In this document: positions 43,642 through 52,794 of the stretch, piece after piece
Layout: each line of letters opens with the position of its first letter
Numbering within the stretch: the stretch's first letter is position 1
Assembly (NCBI GenBank): GCA_005217565.1
Contig: SJCO01000001.1
Coordinates: 890,435 to 954,434 of the forward strand
Length of the DNA: 64,000 nucleotides
Source: Puteibacter caeruleilacunae
Lineage (GTDB): Bacteria > Bacteroidota > Bacteroidia > Bacteroidales > Prolixibacteraceae
Direction: 5' to 3'
Translations under genes and position numbers: made by a program
Notes under the pieces: model-generated
Told to the model about the DNA's origin: nothing
What the model saw: the letters and a program-made list of their open reading frames with translations, nothing else
The model's database searches: none

Positions 43642-45207
43642 ATGATGAATTTGAAGATAAATATATTGACAATTGCAGGTTTATTTCTTGCGTTACCTTT
43701 AATCTCATGGGGTAAAGGGGATAATAAAAGACCAAATATCATCTTTATGATGTCCGACGATCATGCTATGAATGCAATTAGTGCCTATGGCGGACGTCTA
43801 AAGAAGGTGGCACCAACACCTCACATCGATCGCCTGGCAAATGAGGGAATGAAGATGAATAATGTGTTGTGTACTAATGCTATTTGTACTCCTAGTAGGG
43901 CTGTTATCATGTCGGGCCAGTACAGCCATATGAATGGTGTTTTTACATTAGTGGATGATTACAATCCTGATGCCGACAATATGGCAAAGATTTTACAACG
44001 CAATGGTTATACTACAGCAATTGTTGGAAAATGGCACTTACATAAAGAGCCGAAAGGATTTGATTATTACAATGTGCTTCCGGGACAGGGAAAATATCAT
44101 AACCCTTTGTTCAAAGAAAAAGGAGAGGTATGGATTGATAGCAAAAAAGGAGGCAAGAGATATTCAGGATATTGTACCGATGTAACTGCAGATATTGCAT
44201 TGGAGTGGCTAAAGGAAAAGCGAGATAAATCTAAACCCTTCTTCCTGATGTTGCACCAAAAAGCACCTCACGGTCTCTGGGAGTATGCCGATCGTCATAA
44301 AGATTACCTGAAGGATGAGTTTATTCCGGAACCTGAAAGCTTGTACAACGACAAGCAGCATGGACCATTGCATCAGGCAAAGCATGGAAGTTCAATCTCA
44401 AGGCGTAATTCGAATAGCATGCTGAAGCGAGCATCTTCGCCCAAATGGCCAACAGGGAAAATTGATACCACAGGATTGAGTAATCAGCAAAAGACGTCGT
44501 TAGCTTATCAAAAATACCTGAAAGATTACCTGCGCTGTGTGAAAGCTGTAGATGAGAATGTAGGTCGTGTGTTGGACTATTTAGACGACAATGACTTAGC
44601 TGAGAATACAATTGTGATTTATACTTCTGACCAAGGGCAGTTTTTAGGAGAGCATGACTATTACGATAAGCGTTGGATGTACGAGGAATCGCTGCATATG
44701 CCGTTTCTAATTCGTTACCCGAAAGGAATTAAGGCGAAATCGACGAATGATGATATTTGTATCAATGCCGATTTTGCTCCCAGCTTATTAGATTATGCAG
44801 GAGTAGCTACGCCTAATTGGATGCAAGGGCAGAGTTTTAAGCCTGTGTTAGAGGGTAATACTCCAGCCAACTGGCGTAAATCAATGTACTATCGCTACTG
44901 GATGCATATGTCGTCTCATCTTAATCCAGCGCATTATGGTGTAAGAACAGATCGCTATAAACTTATATTCTTTCATGGTTTACCTCTAGGGAAGAAAGGA
45001 GCAAAGAAACAGGAGATTAAGCCGTATTGGGAGTTTTATGATCTTAAGAAAGATCAACAGGAAATGAAAAACCAGTATGAAAATCCAAAATATGCTGATG
45101 TGATTGCTGATCTGAAAGAAGAATTGATACGCTTGAAAAAGCAATATAAAGACACTGATGAAGCTTATCCTGAGTTAGTCAAAGTGAAGGAACAATATTG
45201 GAAATAG
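43642..45207 (+). CDS. S1-family sulfatase (FGly type), second
   Basis: A 521-residue exported sulfatase. I chose 43642 (or the adjacent ATG 43645) because it starts a clean signal peptide (MMNLKINILTIAGLFLALPL) eight bases after the first sulfatase stop; the in-frame ATG at 43612 overlaps that gene. Metal site FMMSDDHAMNA, active-site Cys82 in ICTPSRAVIMSG (C-x-P-x-R), GKWHLHKE and YTSDQGQFLGEHDYYDKRWMYEES with Asp-Gln in place of the more usual Asp-Asn. That last block resembles the S1 subfamilies acting on N-acetylglucosamine-6-sulfate or mucin glycans. The protein is unlike the first sulfatase outside motifs, so the pair probably attack different sulfate positions. Confidence 0.94.
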   Translation: MMNLKINILTIAGLFLALPLISWGKGDNKRPNIIFMMSDDHAMNAISAYGGRLKKVAPTPHIDRLANEGMKMNNVLCTNAICTPSRAVIMSGQYSHMNGVFTLVDDYNPDADNMAKILQRNGYTTAIVGKWHLHKEPKGFDYYNVLPGQGKYHNPLFKEKGEVWIDSKKGGKRYSGYCTDVTADIALEWLKEKRDKSKPFFLMLHQKAPHGLWEYADRHKDYLKDEFIPEPESLYNDKQHGPLHQAKHGSSISRRNSNSMLKRASSPKWPTGKIDTTGLSNQQKTSLAYQKYLKDYLRCVKAVDENVGRVLDYLDDNDLAENTIVIYTSDQGQFLGEHDYYDKRWMYEESLHMPFLIRYPKGIKAKSTNDDICINADFAPSLLDYAGVATPNWMQGQSFKPVLEGNTPANWRKSMYYRYWMHMSSHLNPAHYGVRTDRYKLIFFHGLPLGKKGAKKQEIKPYWEFYDLKKDQQEMKNQYENPKYADVIADLKEELIRLKKQYKDTDEAYPELVKVKEQYWK

Positions 45208-45301
45208 CTTTCAAAAATGTCTTTATTACTTAACCGAGCGTTACGATAAATGCAGTTCATCCAATGTATTTCAATTTGATTGGTTTTAACTACTAAAATA
45301 T

Positions 45302-45336
45302 AGCCCCTACTTTTTCAGGTAGGGGCTTAATATTTT
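45302..45336. terminator. Terminator behind sulfatase operon
   Basis: AGCCCCTAC (45302-45310) pairs perfectly with GTAGGGGCT (45319-45327), 8-nt loop rich in T, followed by TAATATTTT. Between convergent genes; ends the fucosidase-sulfatase run. Confidence 0.85.
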
Positions 45337-45367
45337 AAATCTTGCAGTATTCTACTCCGATGCTTTC

Positions 45368-45420
45368 AAATCCTCCGTACGCTAAAAGATAACGCTCCGA
45401 TCTATGTACACCACCGCCCA
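45368..45420 (+). repeat. TAACGCTCCGATCT repeat, copy a
   Basis: Member of a short repeat with copies at 50862, 56612 and 59283; the shared core is CTAAAAGGTAACGCTCCGATCTACG-type sequence (here CTAAAAGATAACGCTCCGAT). Lies downstream of the FtsX gene that ends at 45529. The rest of 45208-45528 holds only the terminator and unassigned sequence. Confidence 0.7.
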
Positions 45421-45528
45421 TAACTTTCATTCAATACATACCACCGACTTTTGTCCCAGCGGAACATCTTTTTTAAACCAATGCCGAGCCTTAGATAGTA
45501 ATCGGATATCATAATCACAAGCGAAAAA

Positions 45529-47925
45529 CTATTCGTATCTCAGCGCTTCCACCGGATTTCTTGTTGCAGCTCTCCAGCTCTGCCAGCTTACAGTCAGTAA
45601 TGCAATACCCAAAGCCAGTACACCAGCTAGAGCAAAAATCCACCAACTTAATTCAGTTTTGTAGGCAAAGTTCTCAAGCCATTTGGTCATGGTATAGTAT
45701 GCAATAGGGCAGGCAAGCACAAAAGCAATGGCTACCCATTTGATAAAATCTTTGTTGAGCATCGTCAGAATTTCTGAAATCTTTGCCCCGTTCACTTTGC
45801 GAATACCAATTTCTTTGGTACGTTGTTGTGAAATAAATAGAGCCAAGGCACTAATACCTATAATGCTAATAAGTATGGCGATACATGAAAATCCGTAAAG
45901 AATTCGGCTAAGAATGGTTTCTGCTTTGTATTGCTGAGCGATCTTTTCATCAATAAAAAAGTAGTTCATCTCCTGATTTGGAAAATACTCATCCCAAACA
46001 CTTTTAATAGCATCTATGCCGGTATGCAAACTCCCCTTACCTAAGCGAACATGAATAAAGCGTGCTCGGTTTCTTGATTCATCAAGCGAAAATGCAAAAT
46101 CACCAATGTTTTCATGTGCCGAGTGGTAATTAAAGTCTTCGGTTACTCCTATAATTTTTAGGACCTGATAATTTTCTTGTCCACGTTGTACAACTTGCGT
46201 TTCCTGGTAAGCATTTAGCGCTTCTATACTTCCGTGTTTCTCCATTAAACGCTTGTAAAGATGATTGTTTATTACCGTTCCCTGGATATTCTCGGTCGAA
46301 GGATTTATCCAATTTTCAATCAACTTAATATTCATTGTTTTAAGATAACCGTAATTGGCAAAAACGAACTCTGCAGTTCCTTCAATACCTAAACCGTCAA
46401 GAGGCAATGATTGTGCCGGATATCCGATGTACTGTCTTGTCATTCCAACTTCTGCAACCTGACTTTGCCTCTTAAGCGCACTTGTAAAACTACCAGAATC
46501 CTTTGAGAGGTCTTTCATCCTTAAAATCACGACATTTTCCTTATCAAAACCTAAAGGTTTATTTAATACAAAGTCGATTTGTTTGTTTACCAGAAACGTT
46601 CCTGATATTAGTGCAATTACAATCGCAACTTGCCCTACCAAGAGACTTTTTAGCACAAAACTTCCCGAGAAATTATTGCGATGGGTAAGAATATCAATGG
46701 TGGAATTTCTGTTCAAGAAAAATATAACAACAAAAAGAGTTGTTACAGTTAAACATACTCCAATAACGGCAAGGATACTCCAGTAAATAGCCGGTTCGTT
46801 ATAAAATATATGAAACTCGATATCAAACAATTGGTTTACAAATGGAGTTATCACCTGAATAAAGAACAATGAAATGCCAATTGACAGCACACAAATAATC
46901 GAAACTTCAACTAATATCTGTACGATAATTTGCAGTCGGTTTGCCCCAATAAACTTTTTTAGGCCCAATTCTTTTGATCGTTTGATGAGCTTGGCTACGG
47001 TGAGGTTGGTGAAATTTAACAACGAAATCAGCAAAATGACAAAGGATACAACGATAAAAAGAGAAATATTTATTTTGCTTGAACTTTCGCGAAGCTCGAA
47101 ACCGAAATCCGATTTTAGATGAATGTCGTCCATTGGGAACAATGAAAACTCCCAATCTTTAGGTCCAATTTTATGCTTTAAAGAACTGTTATCGAACAAT
47201 GAGGTTAACTTTTTTGCAACCAATTCTGGAGATACATCTTTCGGAAGTTTGAAGTAATTGTAAGCTCGTAAATACTTACCATTGGGTAAACTTTCAAAAA
47301 GTCGTTGTAAGCTACCTTTTTGTGAAAATAGCAATTCGTAATTTAAATGTGTTTTAGGGTGGGTGTCTTTTACAATTCCACGGACTTCATAATCACCAAT
47401 ATATTGTTGATACTGGTCGGCTTCAAATTTGATCACTTGTCCTATCGGATTTAGATCTCCATAATGTTTTCGAGCAAAATCTTCTGTAATAAAAACGGTA
47501 TTTGGCTTTTTCAATTCCAATAGGTTACCAACTTTTGCTTCGACTTCAAACATTTTAATAAAAGCCTCATCTACAGCCAAAATATCGTTTTGTTGAAACG
47601 AGTTGTCATCTATTTTTATGGTTCCAACAGGATTATGTATAAACTGAGTTGCCAGCTCAAGCTCAGGGATTTCTGATGAAACGGCATGAACAAAGCCCAT
47701 GCTGCGAGCCCGGTTGAGATTCTTTAACTTTTTTGGAACCGAGTGGACACGGTAAATATTCTCATGTCCTGTAATCCACTTGTCGAAACTTTTTTCGTTT
47801 GAAACATGGATAAATAGAATAAGGAAGGATGAAATTCCAATTACCAGTCCAAATATATTTACTGCTGAAAAAAACTTGTTTTTTACAAAGTTTCGGAATG
47901 TAGTTTTTACGTAGTGTCTCATCAT
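45529..47925 (-). CDS. FtsX/MacB-type ABC transporter permease (paralogue 2)
   Basis: A 798-residue inner-membrane protein, again TM1 (about 18-38), MacB_PCD periplasmic domain (residues 40-275), three TMs of module one (about 285-405), TM5 (about 430), second periplasmic domain, and the final FtsX module with three TMs. The N-terminal 700 residues differ widely from paralogue 1, but the last about 95 residues from TKEIGIRKVNGAKISEIL on differ only at a few places, and their codons are also almost the same. Start may be either of two adjacent Met (47925/47922). No ATPase nearby. Divergent from paralogue 3 across 387 bases. Confidence 0.92.
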   Translation of the reverse strand: MMRHYVKTTFRNFVKNKFFSAVNIFGLVIGISSFLILFIHVSNEKSFDKWITGHENIYRVHSVPKKLKNLNRARSMGFVHAVSSEIPELELATQFIHNPVGTIKIDDNSFQQNDILAVDEAFIKMFEVEAKVGNLLELKKPNTVFITEDFARKHYGDLNPIGQVIKFEADQYQQYIGDYEVRGIVKDTHPKTHLNYELLFSQKGSLQRLFESLPNGKYLRAYNYFKLPKDVSPELVAKKLTSLFDNSSLKHKIGPKDWEFSLFPMDDIHLKSDFGFELRESSSKINISLFIVVSFVILLISLLNFTNLTVAKLIKRSKELGLKKFIGANRLQIIVQILVEVSIICVLSIGISLFFIQVITPFVNQLFDIEFHIFYNEPAIYWSILAVIGVCLTVTTLFVVIFFLNRNSTIDILTHRNNFSGSFVLKSLLVGQVAIVIALISGTFLVNKQIDFVLNKPLGFDKENVVILRMKDLSKDSGSFTSALKRQSQVAEVGMTRQYIGYPAQSLPLDGLGIEGTAEFVFANYGYLKTMNIKLIENWINPSTENIQGTVINNHLYKRLMEKHGSIEALNAYQETQVVQRGQENYQVLKIIGVTEDFNYHSAHENIGDFAFSLDESRNRARFIHVRLGKGSLHTGIDAIKSVWDEYFPNQEMNYFFIDEKIAQQYKAETILSRILYGFSCIAILISIIGISALALFISQQRTKEIGIRKVNGAKISEILTMLNKDFIKWVAIAFVLACPIAYYTMTKWLENFAYKTELSWWIFALAGVLALGIALLTVSWQSWRAATRNPVEALRYE

Positions 47926-48312
47926 AGTTTAGGATTCTATTCCAAAATTATGCCACAATTTTAATGTCTTGATAATGTGGTTGATCACTATGACTTTATT
48001 GTTGATTAGTAAAAATAATTGACATTGGAATGTACTAATTTTTTACGTGTAGTATTTAAGTGCTTTATCAAAATCTACCATTTTACATCAACCCATTCAT
48101 CGGAGCGTTTCCTTGTCCACGCCACCGTATTTCCGTAAAAAAAATATACATCCCGTGTAAAGCTTTTGAACAGAAATATTTAAATTGAAAAATCTTAAAG
48201 GTAAGATAACTAGGGGATTATGAGGTTGGCATCATTGTGGTGATTGTAATTCCAGATTCAAGGTGCTGGGTACGTGTTGTTTGGAGTTATTAAATCTGTA
48301 AAGCTATTGACT
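47926..48312. other. 387-base region between divergent FtsX genes
   Basis: No gene. Contains one copy of the ATTCATCGGAGCG repeat (48092-48163). A stretch near 47941-47990 (ATTATGCCAC... with TTGATAATG) resembles the upstream regions of the other minus-strand FtsX genes. Confidence 0.6.
48092..48163 (+). repeat. ATTCATCGGAGCG repeat, copy 1
   Basis: Shares with 52538-52620 the strings CATTCATCGGAGCG, CCTTGTCCACGCCACCGT and CCGTAAA and the closing CGTGTAAA. Lies upstream of a plus-strand gene in both cases. Origin unknown. Confidence 0.7.
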
Positions 48313-50646
48313 ATGTTGGTATACTATTTAAAGCAAGCATTCAGACGAATATATAAGAACACGGTTTTCTCAATATTGAATATTGGTGGATTTGCAATAG
48401 GCTTTGCCGTGTGTATTATCCTATCGCTTTTCATCTATAAAGAGTATTCAGTCGATACCAACATCAAGAATCATGAGCATATCTACCGATTAATCGATGC
48501 CAAACAGAACAAGTCGAGAGTTGATTATGATATTGCTGAGAGTCTAAAAGCTCAATTTCCTGATGTTCAGTATGCCACACCGCTTAACTATCTCAGTTCA
48601 AATTCTCCAATCCCTCTTAGCCGCAAAGGTACGCAGGACAATATCCAGGTAAACAGTGTAATATGCACCACTAACGAATTCTTTGATCTCTTCTCCATAA
48701 GAACAATTCTATCGAAAGACCAAACGCCATTTAACGACTTACAATCAATTGTCCTTACAAAGTCAACCGCTATGAAGTTGTTTGGCAAGATTGAAGCTAT
48801 TGATGAAGTCGTGTTGATTAATAATGAGCTAGAAGTTAAGGTAAGTGGGGTAGTTGAAGATTTTCCGCAGAACACGAGTCTTAGTGCCGAATTGTTTCTA
48901 AATACAGACAACGAGAATTTTAGGATGTCGAAATATTCAAGCAACGGTGTATCCTTCAATCCTCTCGACTTATATGTGAAGCTCCGGGAAGGGGCTGATG
49001 CATTGCAAGTTCAATCTTTTATGAATGAATCTTTCCCTGAGAACAAATCGAAAACCGATAGTGTTGCGCTTCAAAATATCACCGATATCTATCTCACTTC
49101 AGGTATCGATGGAAACAAGAATAAAGCAGGAAGCAAAGGACTGATTTTCATATTTGTTACCATTGCTTTACTGGTCATTTTCATGTCGATCATTAACTAT
49201 GTCAACATTGTAATCTCAAATCAGCTTACCCAGCTAAAAGAAATAGGTATCAAGCTCACAGTAGGAGCCGGGACACGATATATCAGGTCATATTACCTAA
49301 CAGAAGTCTCAGTGTCGGTTATCTTATCCTTTGTAATTGCACTAATTGTAGTGCTTTTGGCATTGCCATATGCAAGCACGCTATTGGGCACAGAATTAGA
49401 TATTACGTGGTTAGGCTCGCCGGTACTTTTAGGTCTATATGGAGGCATCATATTAGGTGCAATTCTAATATCAGCTTTGGCCCCGTTGTACATCATATCC
49501 AAATTCGATTTACAGAAACTGTTAGGCAAATCTCCAATTATCTATGGAAAGCAGTCGGGTAAGAAAGTGCTGACCGTATTCCAAGCTGCGATATCAATCG
49601 TATTGCTGATATGCTTGATCGGAATTCAAAAGCAACTATATTTTGCAAAAACAGCTGATCTGGGATTCGATAAAGAATTGGTATTTAAACTCGATCTTCC
49701 TGATAATTTTAACAATCAGCAAGCCTTTAAACAACGCATTGATGATTGCTCATTTGTAAAGAACTCATCATACTCTCATGGAGGTCCTGGATTTGTACAT
49801 ATAGGAATGACAGCTAACTTCAATAAGGAGAATAATTTCAATGTGTCATGTATTTATATTGATGATAATTTCCTTAAAACATTTGGTATTAAGCTTGCCG
49901 ATGGGCGTGAATTCCTAGGAGCTGATAAAGGACGGTCATGCTATATCAATCAGACTGCTTTTAAGAAGTATGGCTGGGAGAGTCTTGAAAACCGAAAGTT
50001 TGATAATGGGAGAGAGGGAGGATTCGATATCGTAGGTGTAGTCGAGGATTTCCATATTTGGTCGATGCATGATGGCATAAAGCCTGTGTGTTTGATGTAT
50101 AATCCGCAATACCTTAACTTGAATATAAGGTTTCATCCTGGCGATCTTCACGCTAACATGGCTGAAATAAAAAAGATATGGGCAGAGTTCAGACCTTACA
50201 GTCCGATGGCGTATCAGTTTTACGACGAATATTTTGATTCACTGTATCGCAAAGAGGAACGACAAAGTAAGGCTATAACCTTCTTCTCAATAATAACCTT
50301 TGTCATTACGTGTTTGGGTTTGTTAGGACAAGTGATTCACAACTGCGTTGCAAGAGTTAAGGAAATAGGTATCCGTAAAGTAAATGGAGCAAAGGTTTCG
50401 GAGATTTTAGGCTTGTTAAATAAAGACTTCATCAAATGGATTGTTGTAGCATTTGTAATTGCCAGTCCGGTGGCCTACTTTGTCCTGAATAAATGGCTTG
50501 AGAGCTTTGCCTATAAGACTACTTTGAGTTGGTGGATATTCGCGTTAGCGGGCGTATTGGCTTTGTTTATAGCGCTCCTAACTGTAAGCTGGCAGAGCTG
50601 GCGTGCCGCTACAAGGAATCCTGTGGAAGCGTTGAGGTATGAGTAG
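48313..50646 (+). CDS. FtsX/MacB-type ABC transporter permease (paralogue 3)
   Basis: A 777-residue inner-membrane protein of the same layout as the others in the window. I chose the ATG at 48313 because it begins the conserved MLVYYLKQAFRRIYKN start of this family; the in-frame ATG at 48274 adds 13 residues. Its C-terminal 95 residues match the other three proteins but less closely (KEIGIRKVNGAKVSEILGLLNKDF, NKWLESFAYKTTLSWW), so it is the most diverged of the four. The last 15 residues, SWRAATRNPVEALRYE region, are identical to paralogue 2. Only plus-strand member. Followed within 61 bases by the compact hairpin element. Confidence 0.91.
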   Translation: MLVYYLKQAFRRIYKNTVFSILNIGGFAIGFAVCIILSLFIYKEYSVDTNIKNHEHIYRLIDAKQNKSRVDYDIAESLKAQFPDVQYATPLNYLSSNSPIPLSRKGTQDNIQVNSVICTTNEFFDLFSIRTILSKDQTPFNDLQSIVLTKSTAMKLFGKIEAIDEVVLINNELEVKVSGVVEDFPQNTSLSAELFLNTDNENFRMSKYSSNGVSFNPLDLYVKLREGADALQVQSFMNESFPENKSKTDSVALQNITDIYLTSGIDGNKNKAGSKGLIFIFVTIALLVIFMSIINYVNIVISNQLTQLKEIGIKLTVGAGTRYIRSYYLTEVSVSVILSFVIALIVVLLALPYASTLLGTELDITWLGSPVLLGLYGGIILGAILISALAPLYIISKFDLQKLLGKSPIIYGKQSGKKVLTVFQAAISIVLLICLIGIQKQLYFAKTADLGFDKELVFKLDLPDNFNNQQAFKQRIDDCSFVKNSSYSHGGPGFVHIGMTANFNKENNFNVSCIYIDDNFLKTFGIKLADGREFLGADKGRSCYINQTAFKKYGWESLENRKFDNGREGGFDIVGVVEDFHIWSMHDGIKPVCLMYNPQYLNLNIRFHPGDLHANMAEIKKIWAEFRPYSPMAYQFYDEYFDSLYRKEERQSKAITFFSIITFVITCLGLLGQVIHNCVARVKEIGIRKVNGAKVSEILGLLNKDFIKWIVVAFVIASPVAYFVLNKWLESFAYKTTLSWWIFALAGVLALFIALLTVSWQSWRAATRNPVEALRYE

Positions 50647-50706
50647 TGAGGCTGTTTTTCTTTGTCCTCAAGCCGAACGAACTTGTCCTCAAGTCGGACG
50701 GGCTAT

Positions 50707-50837
50707 TCATTTTTGGCTTGCCCCAAAAACGAAGCAAAAAGGTCAAGGCTGCCTGCAAAAAGTAATCGATTTAGCAACTGCAATAAATCGATTGCTTTTT
50801 GCAGGAGGCCAGTTCCGTTGCGTTGTCCAGGTGGTTT
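50707..50837 (+). repeat. Interspersed hairpin element, copy D (compact, 131 bp)
   Basis: The same outer parts as copies A and B but without the left inner segment and the apical hairpin. The arms (50752-50773 and 50784-50805) pair at all 22 positions, counting one G-U, around a 10-nt loop. The arms carry CTGCAAAA/TTTTGCAG where A and B carry CTGAAAAA/TTTTTCAG: a paired change on both sides. Confidence 0.88.
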
Positions 50838-50861
50838 TAGTAAAAAAACTCAAATACTTCT

Positions 50862-50912
50862 AAATCCTCCGGACACTAAGAGGTAACGCTCCAACCTGCG
50901 TATACCACTACC
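50862..50912 (+). repeat. TAACGCTCC repeat, copy b
   Basis: ATCCTCCGGACACTAAGAGG followed by TAACGCTCC and then CGTATACCACTACC; aligns over about 50 bases with the copy at 45368. Lies behind the plus-strand FtsX gene. Confidence 0.65.
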
Positions 50913-50982
50913 TGCAGATCCAGCGGAACGGTGTTCTATATTTTTAGCACGCGACATAACGTTAGCAGGCCGGGGGATATCT

Positions 50983-52035
50983 TTACTTAAATCGTATTGT
51001 CTTAAGAATCTCAACAAACTCATTTTCGTAATCATTTGAGATCCCTTTTGTCATATCCATTAGGATTTGAACTCCAATTTTATTTTTAGTCACAATATGA
51101 GCCATGTATAATATATGGTCAAATTCACCTTGCCTATAACTACATTTGTATAAAATTGACTTTTTATAGCCTATTGGATAATTGTCATTTTCATGAATTA
51201 AAGTCTCGTTTATTTGTACTCCTTTTGATCTAAGAGGCATCTGTTTGTCAACAGAAAAGACCATTATATCCTGATACTTACTAGCATCTTCTGTATAAAT
51301 CATTACAGCAGGAATAATCTTTTGACCATTTTTATCGATGATTTCTTCTCTTTTGAAAATGTACCCAGTCATATTACCAGGAGTCTTACTTGCAAGTTGC
51401 CATTTAGTGCTTGGAAATTGAATCTCCATATTAGCCTCTTCAATCAAATAGTCTGTTTTATACTCCTCTTCTCCAATAATCCCGCCAGTCTCATTGTAAT
51501 ACTTCCAAATCCCTATCTTATCTCCATTTTTAAACTGCCCTTTAGAATGCAGAGAGCCATCCTCCCGGTAGTATTTTGTCAATCCATTTTGCAGTCCATT
51601 AGAGAAAGATGTCTCCAATGAAGGTTTACCATTATTATTAAACTCTTTATATTCCCCGTCTAATTTACCATTTGCATAATTCTCGATTGCCTCAAGTCCT
51701 CCATTATTGAAATACCACTTATGTGTACCTATTTCCTTATTGTCCGTGTAAGCCCCAATATGCTTAAGTTTTCCGTTATCATGAAACCACTTAAACTCAC
51801 CAGTTCTAACCTCAGGATTCAATGAAATATATTCTCCACACATTTGAATCTGGTTATTTGAAGCAAAATAGTCAGTACGTTTAAATCCAATTTCAGTTTT
51901 TAATTCAATCCGATAAAACTTAGCATTATCTGCAGTGGTTTTTTTCCACTTCGAATCAAAATATAAGGTGTCTTGTCCTAGTACATTTAAGGTCAAAATA
52001 GAAAGTAGAATTAAGTTGAAATATTTCTTTTTCAT
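50983..52035 (-). CDS. Secreted MORN-repeat protein (YwqK-type)
   Basis: A 350-residue exported protein (signal about 1-20). Residues about 70-200 are five or six MORN_2 repeats with the G-x-x-x-x-(Y/F)xxNGxLxxxGxYxxGKxxG pattern (GEFKWFHDNGKLKHIGAY, GTHKWYFNNGGLEAIENY, GEYKEFNNNGKPSLETSF, GLTKYYREDGSLHSKGQF, GIWKYYNETGGIIGEEEY). The C-terminal 150 residues form a separate domain (from about IQFPSTKWQL) with beta strands and no recognised motif. Databases often call such proteins YwqK-family antitoxin, but here the signal peptide and lack of a toxin partner make that name doubtful. Repeats of this kind bind membranes or partner proteins. Function unknown. Confidence 0.82.
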   Translation of the reverse strand: MKKKYFNLILLSILTLNVLGQDTLYFDSKWKKTTADNAKFYRIELKTEIGFKRTDYFASNNQIQMCGEYISLNPEVRTGEFKWFHDNGKLKHIGAYTDNKEIGTHKWYFNNGGLEAIENYANGKLDGEYKEFNNNGKPSLETSFSNGLQNGLTKYYREDGSLHSKGQFKNGDKIGIWKYYNETGGIIGEEEYKTDYLIEEANMEIQFPSTKWQLASKTPGNMTGYIFKREEIIDKNGQKIIPAVMIYTEDASKYQDIMVFSVDKQMPLRSKGVQINETLIHENDNYPIGYKKSILYKCSYRQGEFDHILYMAHIVTKNKIGVQILMDMTKGISNDYENEFVEILKTIRFK

Positions 52036-52794
52036 ATCAGGTTAATATTATTGTTTGTGCCGTGTTTTCTATATTGGCTGTAACGATTCGTCCAGTTGAA
52101 GCGATCCAATTGCCGTGTTGTACATTTTCGTTCTTAATATTGCTCTTTATCAAACTTCTCAACTTAAATATTAGTATCCGTTGTGTCAAAAGTTTTTGTT
52201 CTTAAAAATCCACATGATATTAAGCTTTTCGATAATGCAAAAATAAATAAATATTGAGCATAAATTCTTTGTGGATCATGATATTTAATCTAAAATATTT
52301 TATCCTGGTAGGATTCAGAGGAAGTTCTAGCATTTCAAATTCATCATAATTGGAGAGAATAATAACCTCTGAAGGAATAATATTTATGATGGTATCTATA
52401 ACACAATCATAGAGAAATTCAGCATGAGAGGTAGCATCACAAAATATATACAAGTGTATTTTGTGAAAAATAGGTACAAAAGAGGCTGTTGTGAAAATTA
52501 TAGGTGCATACTTTCAACCGTTCACCATTCTACTATTCCATTCATCGGAGCGAATCCTTTCTCCGATTTCCTTGTCCACGCCACCGTGTTACCGTAAATA
52601 AAATAATCATCTCGTGTAAATACATTTCGAAGGTGAACTTTGAGTGAATAAATAACTAGAGAGTTTGACCTATCAGACAACTTCAAGTTAGTGGCAGAAT
52701 ATTTTTTATCTTCAGCTTAAAATAACTTTTTTCGATATTTTGTAAGAAATCCATTTTTATTTTCGTCTTATGGGGCGAAACGAATTAATCTATT
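52036..52794. other. 759-base intergenic region with possible gene remnant
   Basis: A minus-strand frame open from about 52510 down to 52220 reads ...FHKIHLYIFCDATSH then SEVIILSNYDEFEMLELPL and NPTRIKYFRLNI. It has no ATG at the front (a TTG at 52453 is the only candidate), so it may be a remnant of a gene; I do not recognise the family. A copy of the ATTCATCGGAGCG repeat lies at 52538-52620. Confidence 0.4.
52538..52620 (+). repeat. ATTCATCGGAGCG repeat, copy 2
   Basis: Homologous to 48092-48163, with an added stretch that creates an ATCGGAG/CTCCGAT hairpin (52542-52566). Lies 175 bases upstream of the ECF sigma gene. Confidence 0.7.

Larger units (their letters stand above)
50647..50982. 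other. 336-base region with two repeat families
   Basis: No gene; two overlapping 74-codon frames are the hairpin element read in different frames. Holds copy D of the hairpin element (50707-50837) and copy b of the TAACGCTCC repeat (50862-50912). Confidence 0.65.

Noticed and set aside
50940..50980. Integron attC-like sequence (TAACGTTAGC near 50957)
   Set aside because: No paired R/L boxes, no integrase gene and no cassette arrangement; short match only.
50983..52035. Toxin-antitoxin system (YwqK-family antitoxin name)
   Set aside because: The MORN repeats match the label, but the protein is exported and no toxin-like gene is adjacent.
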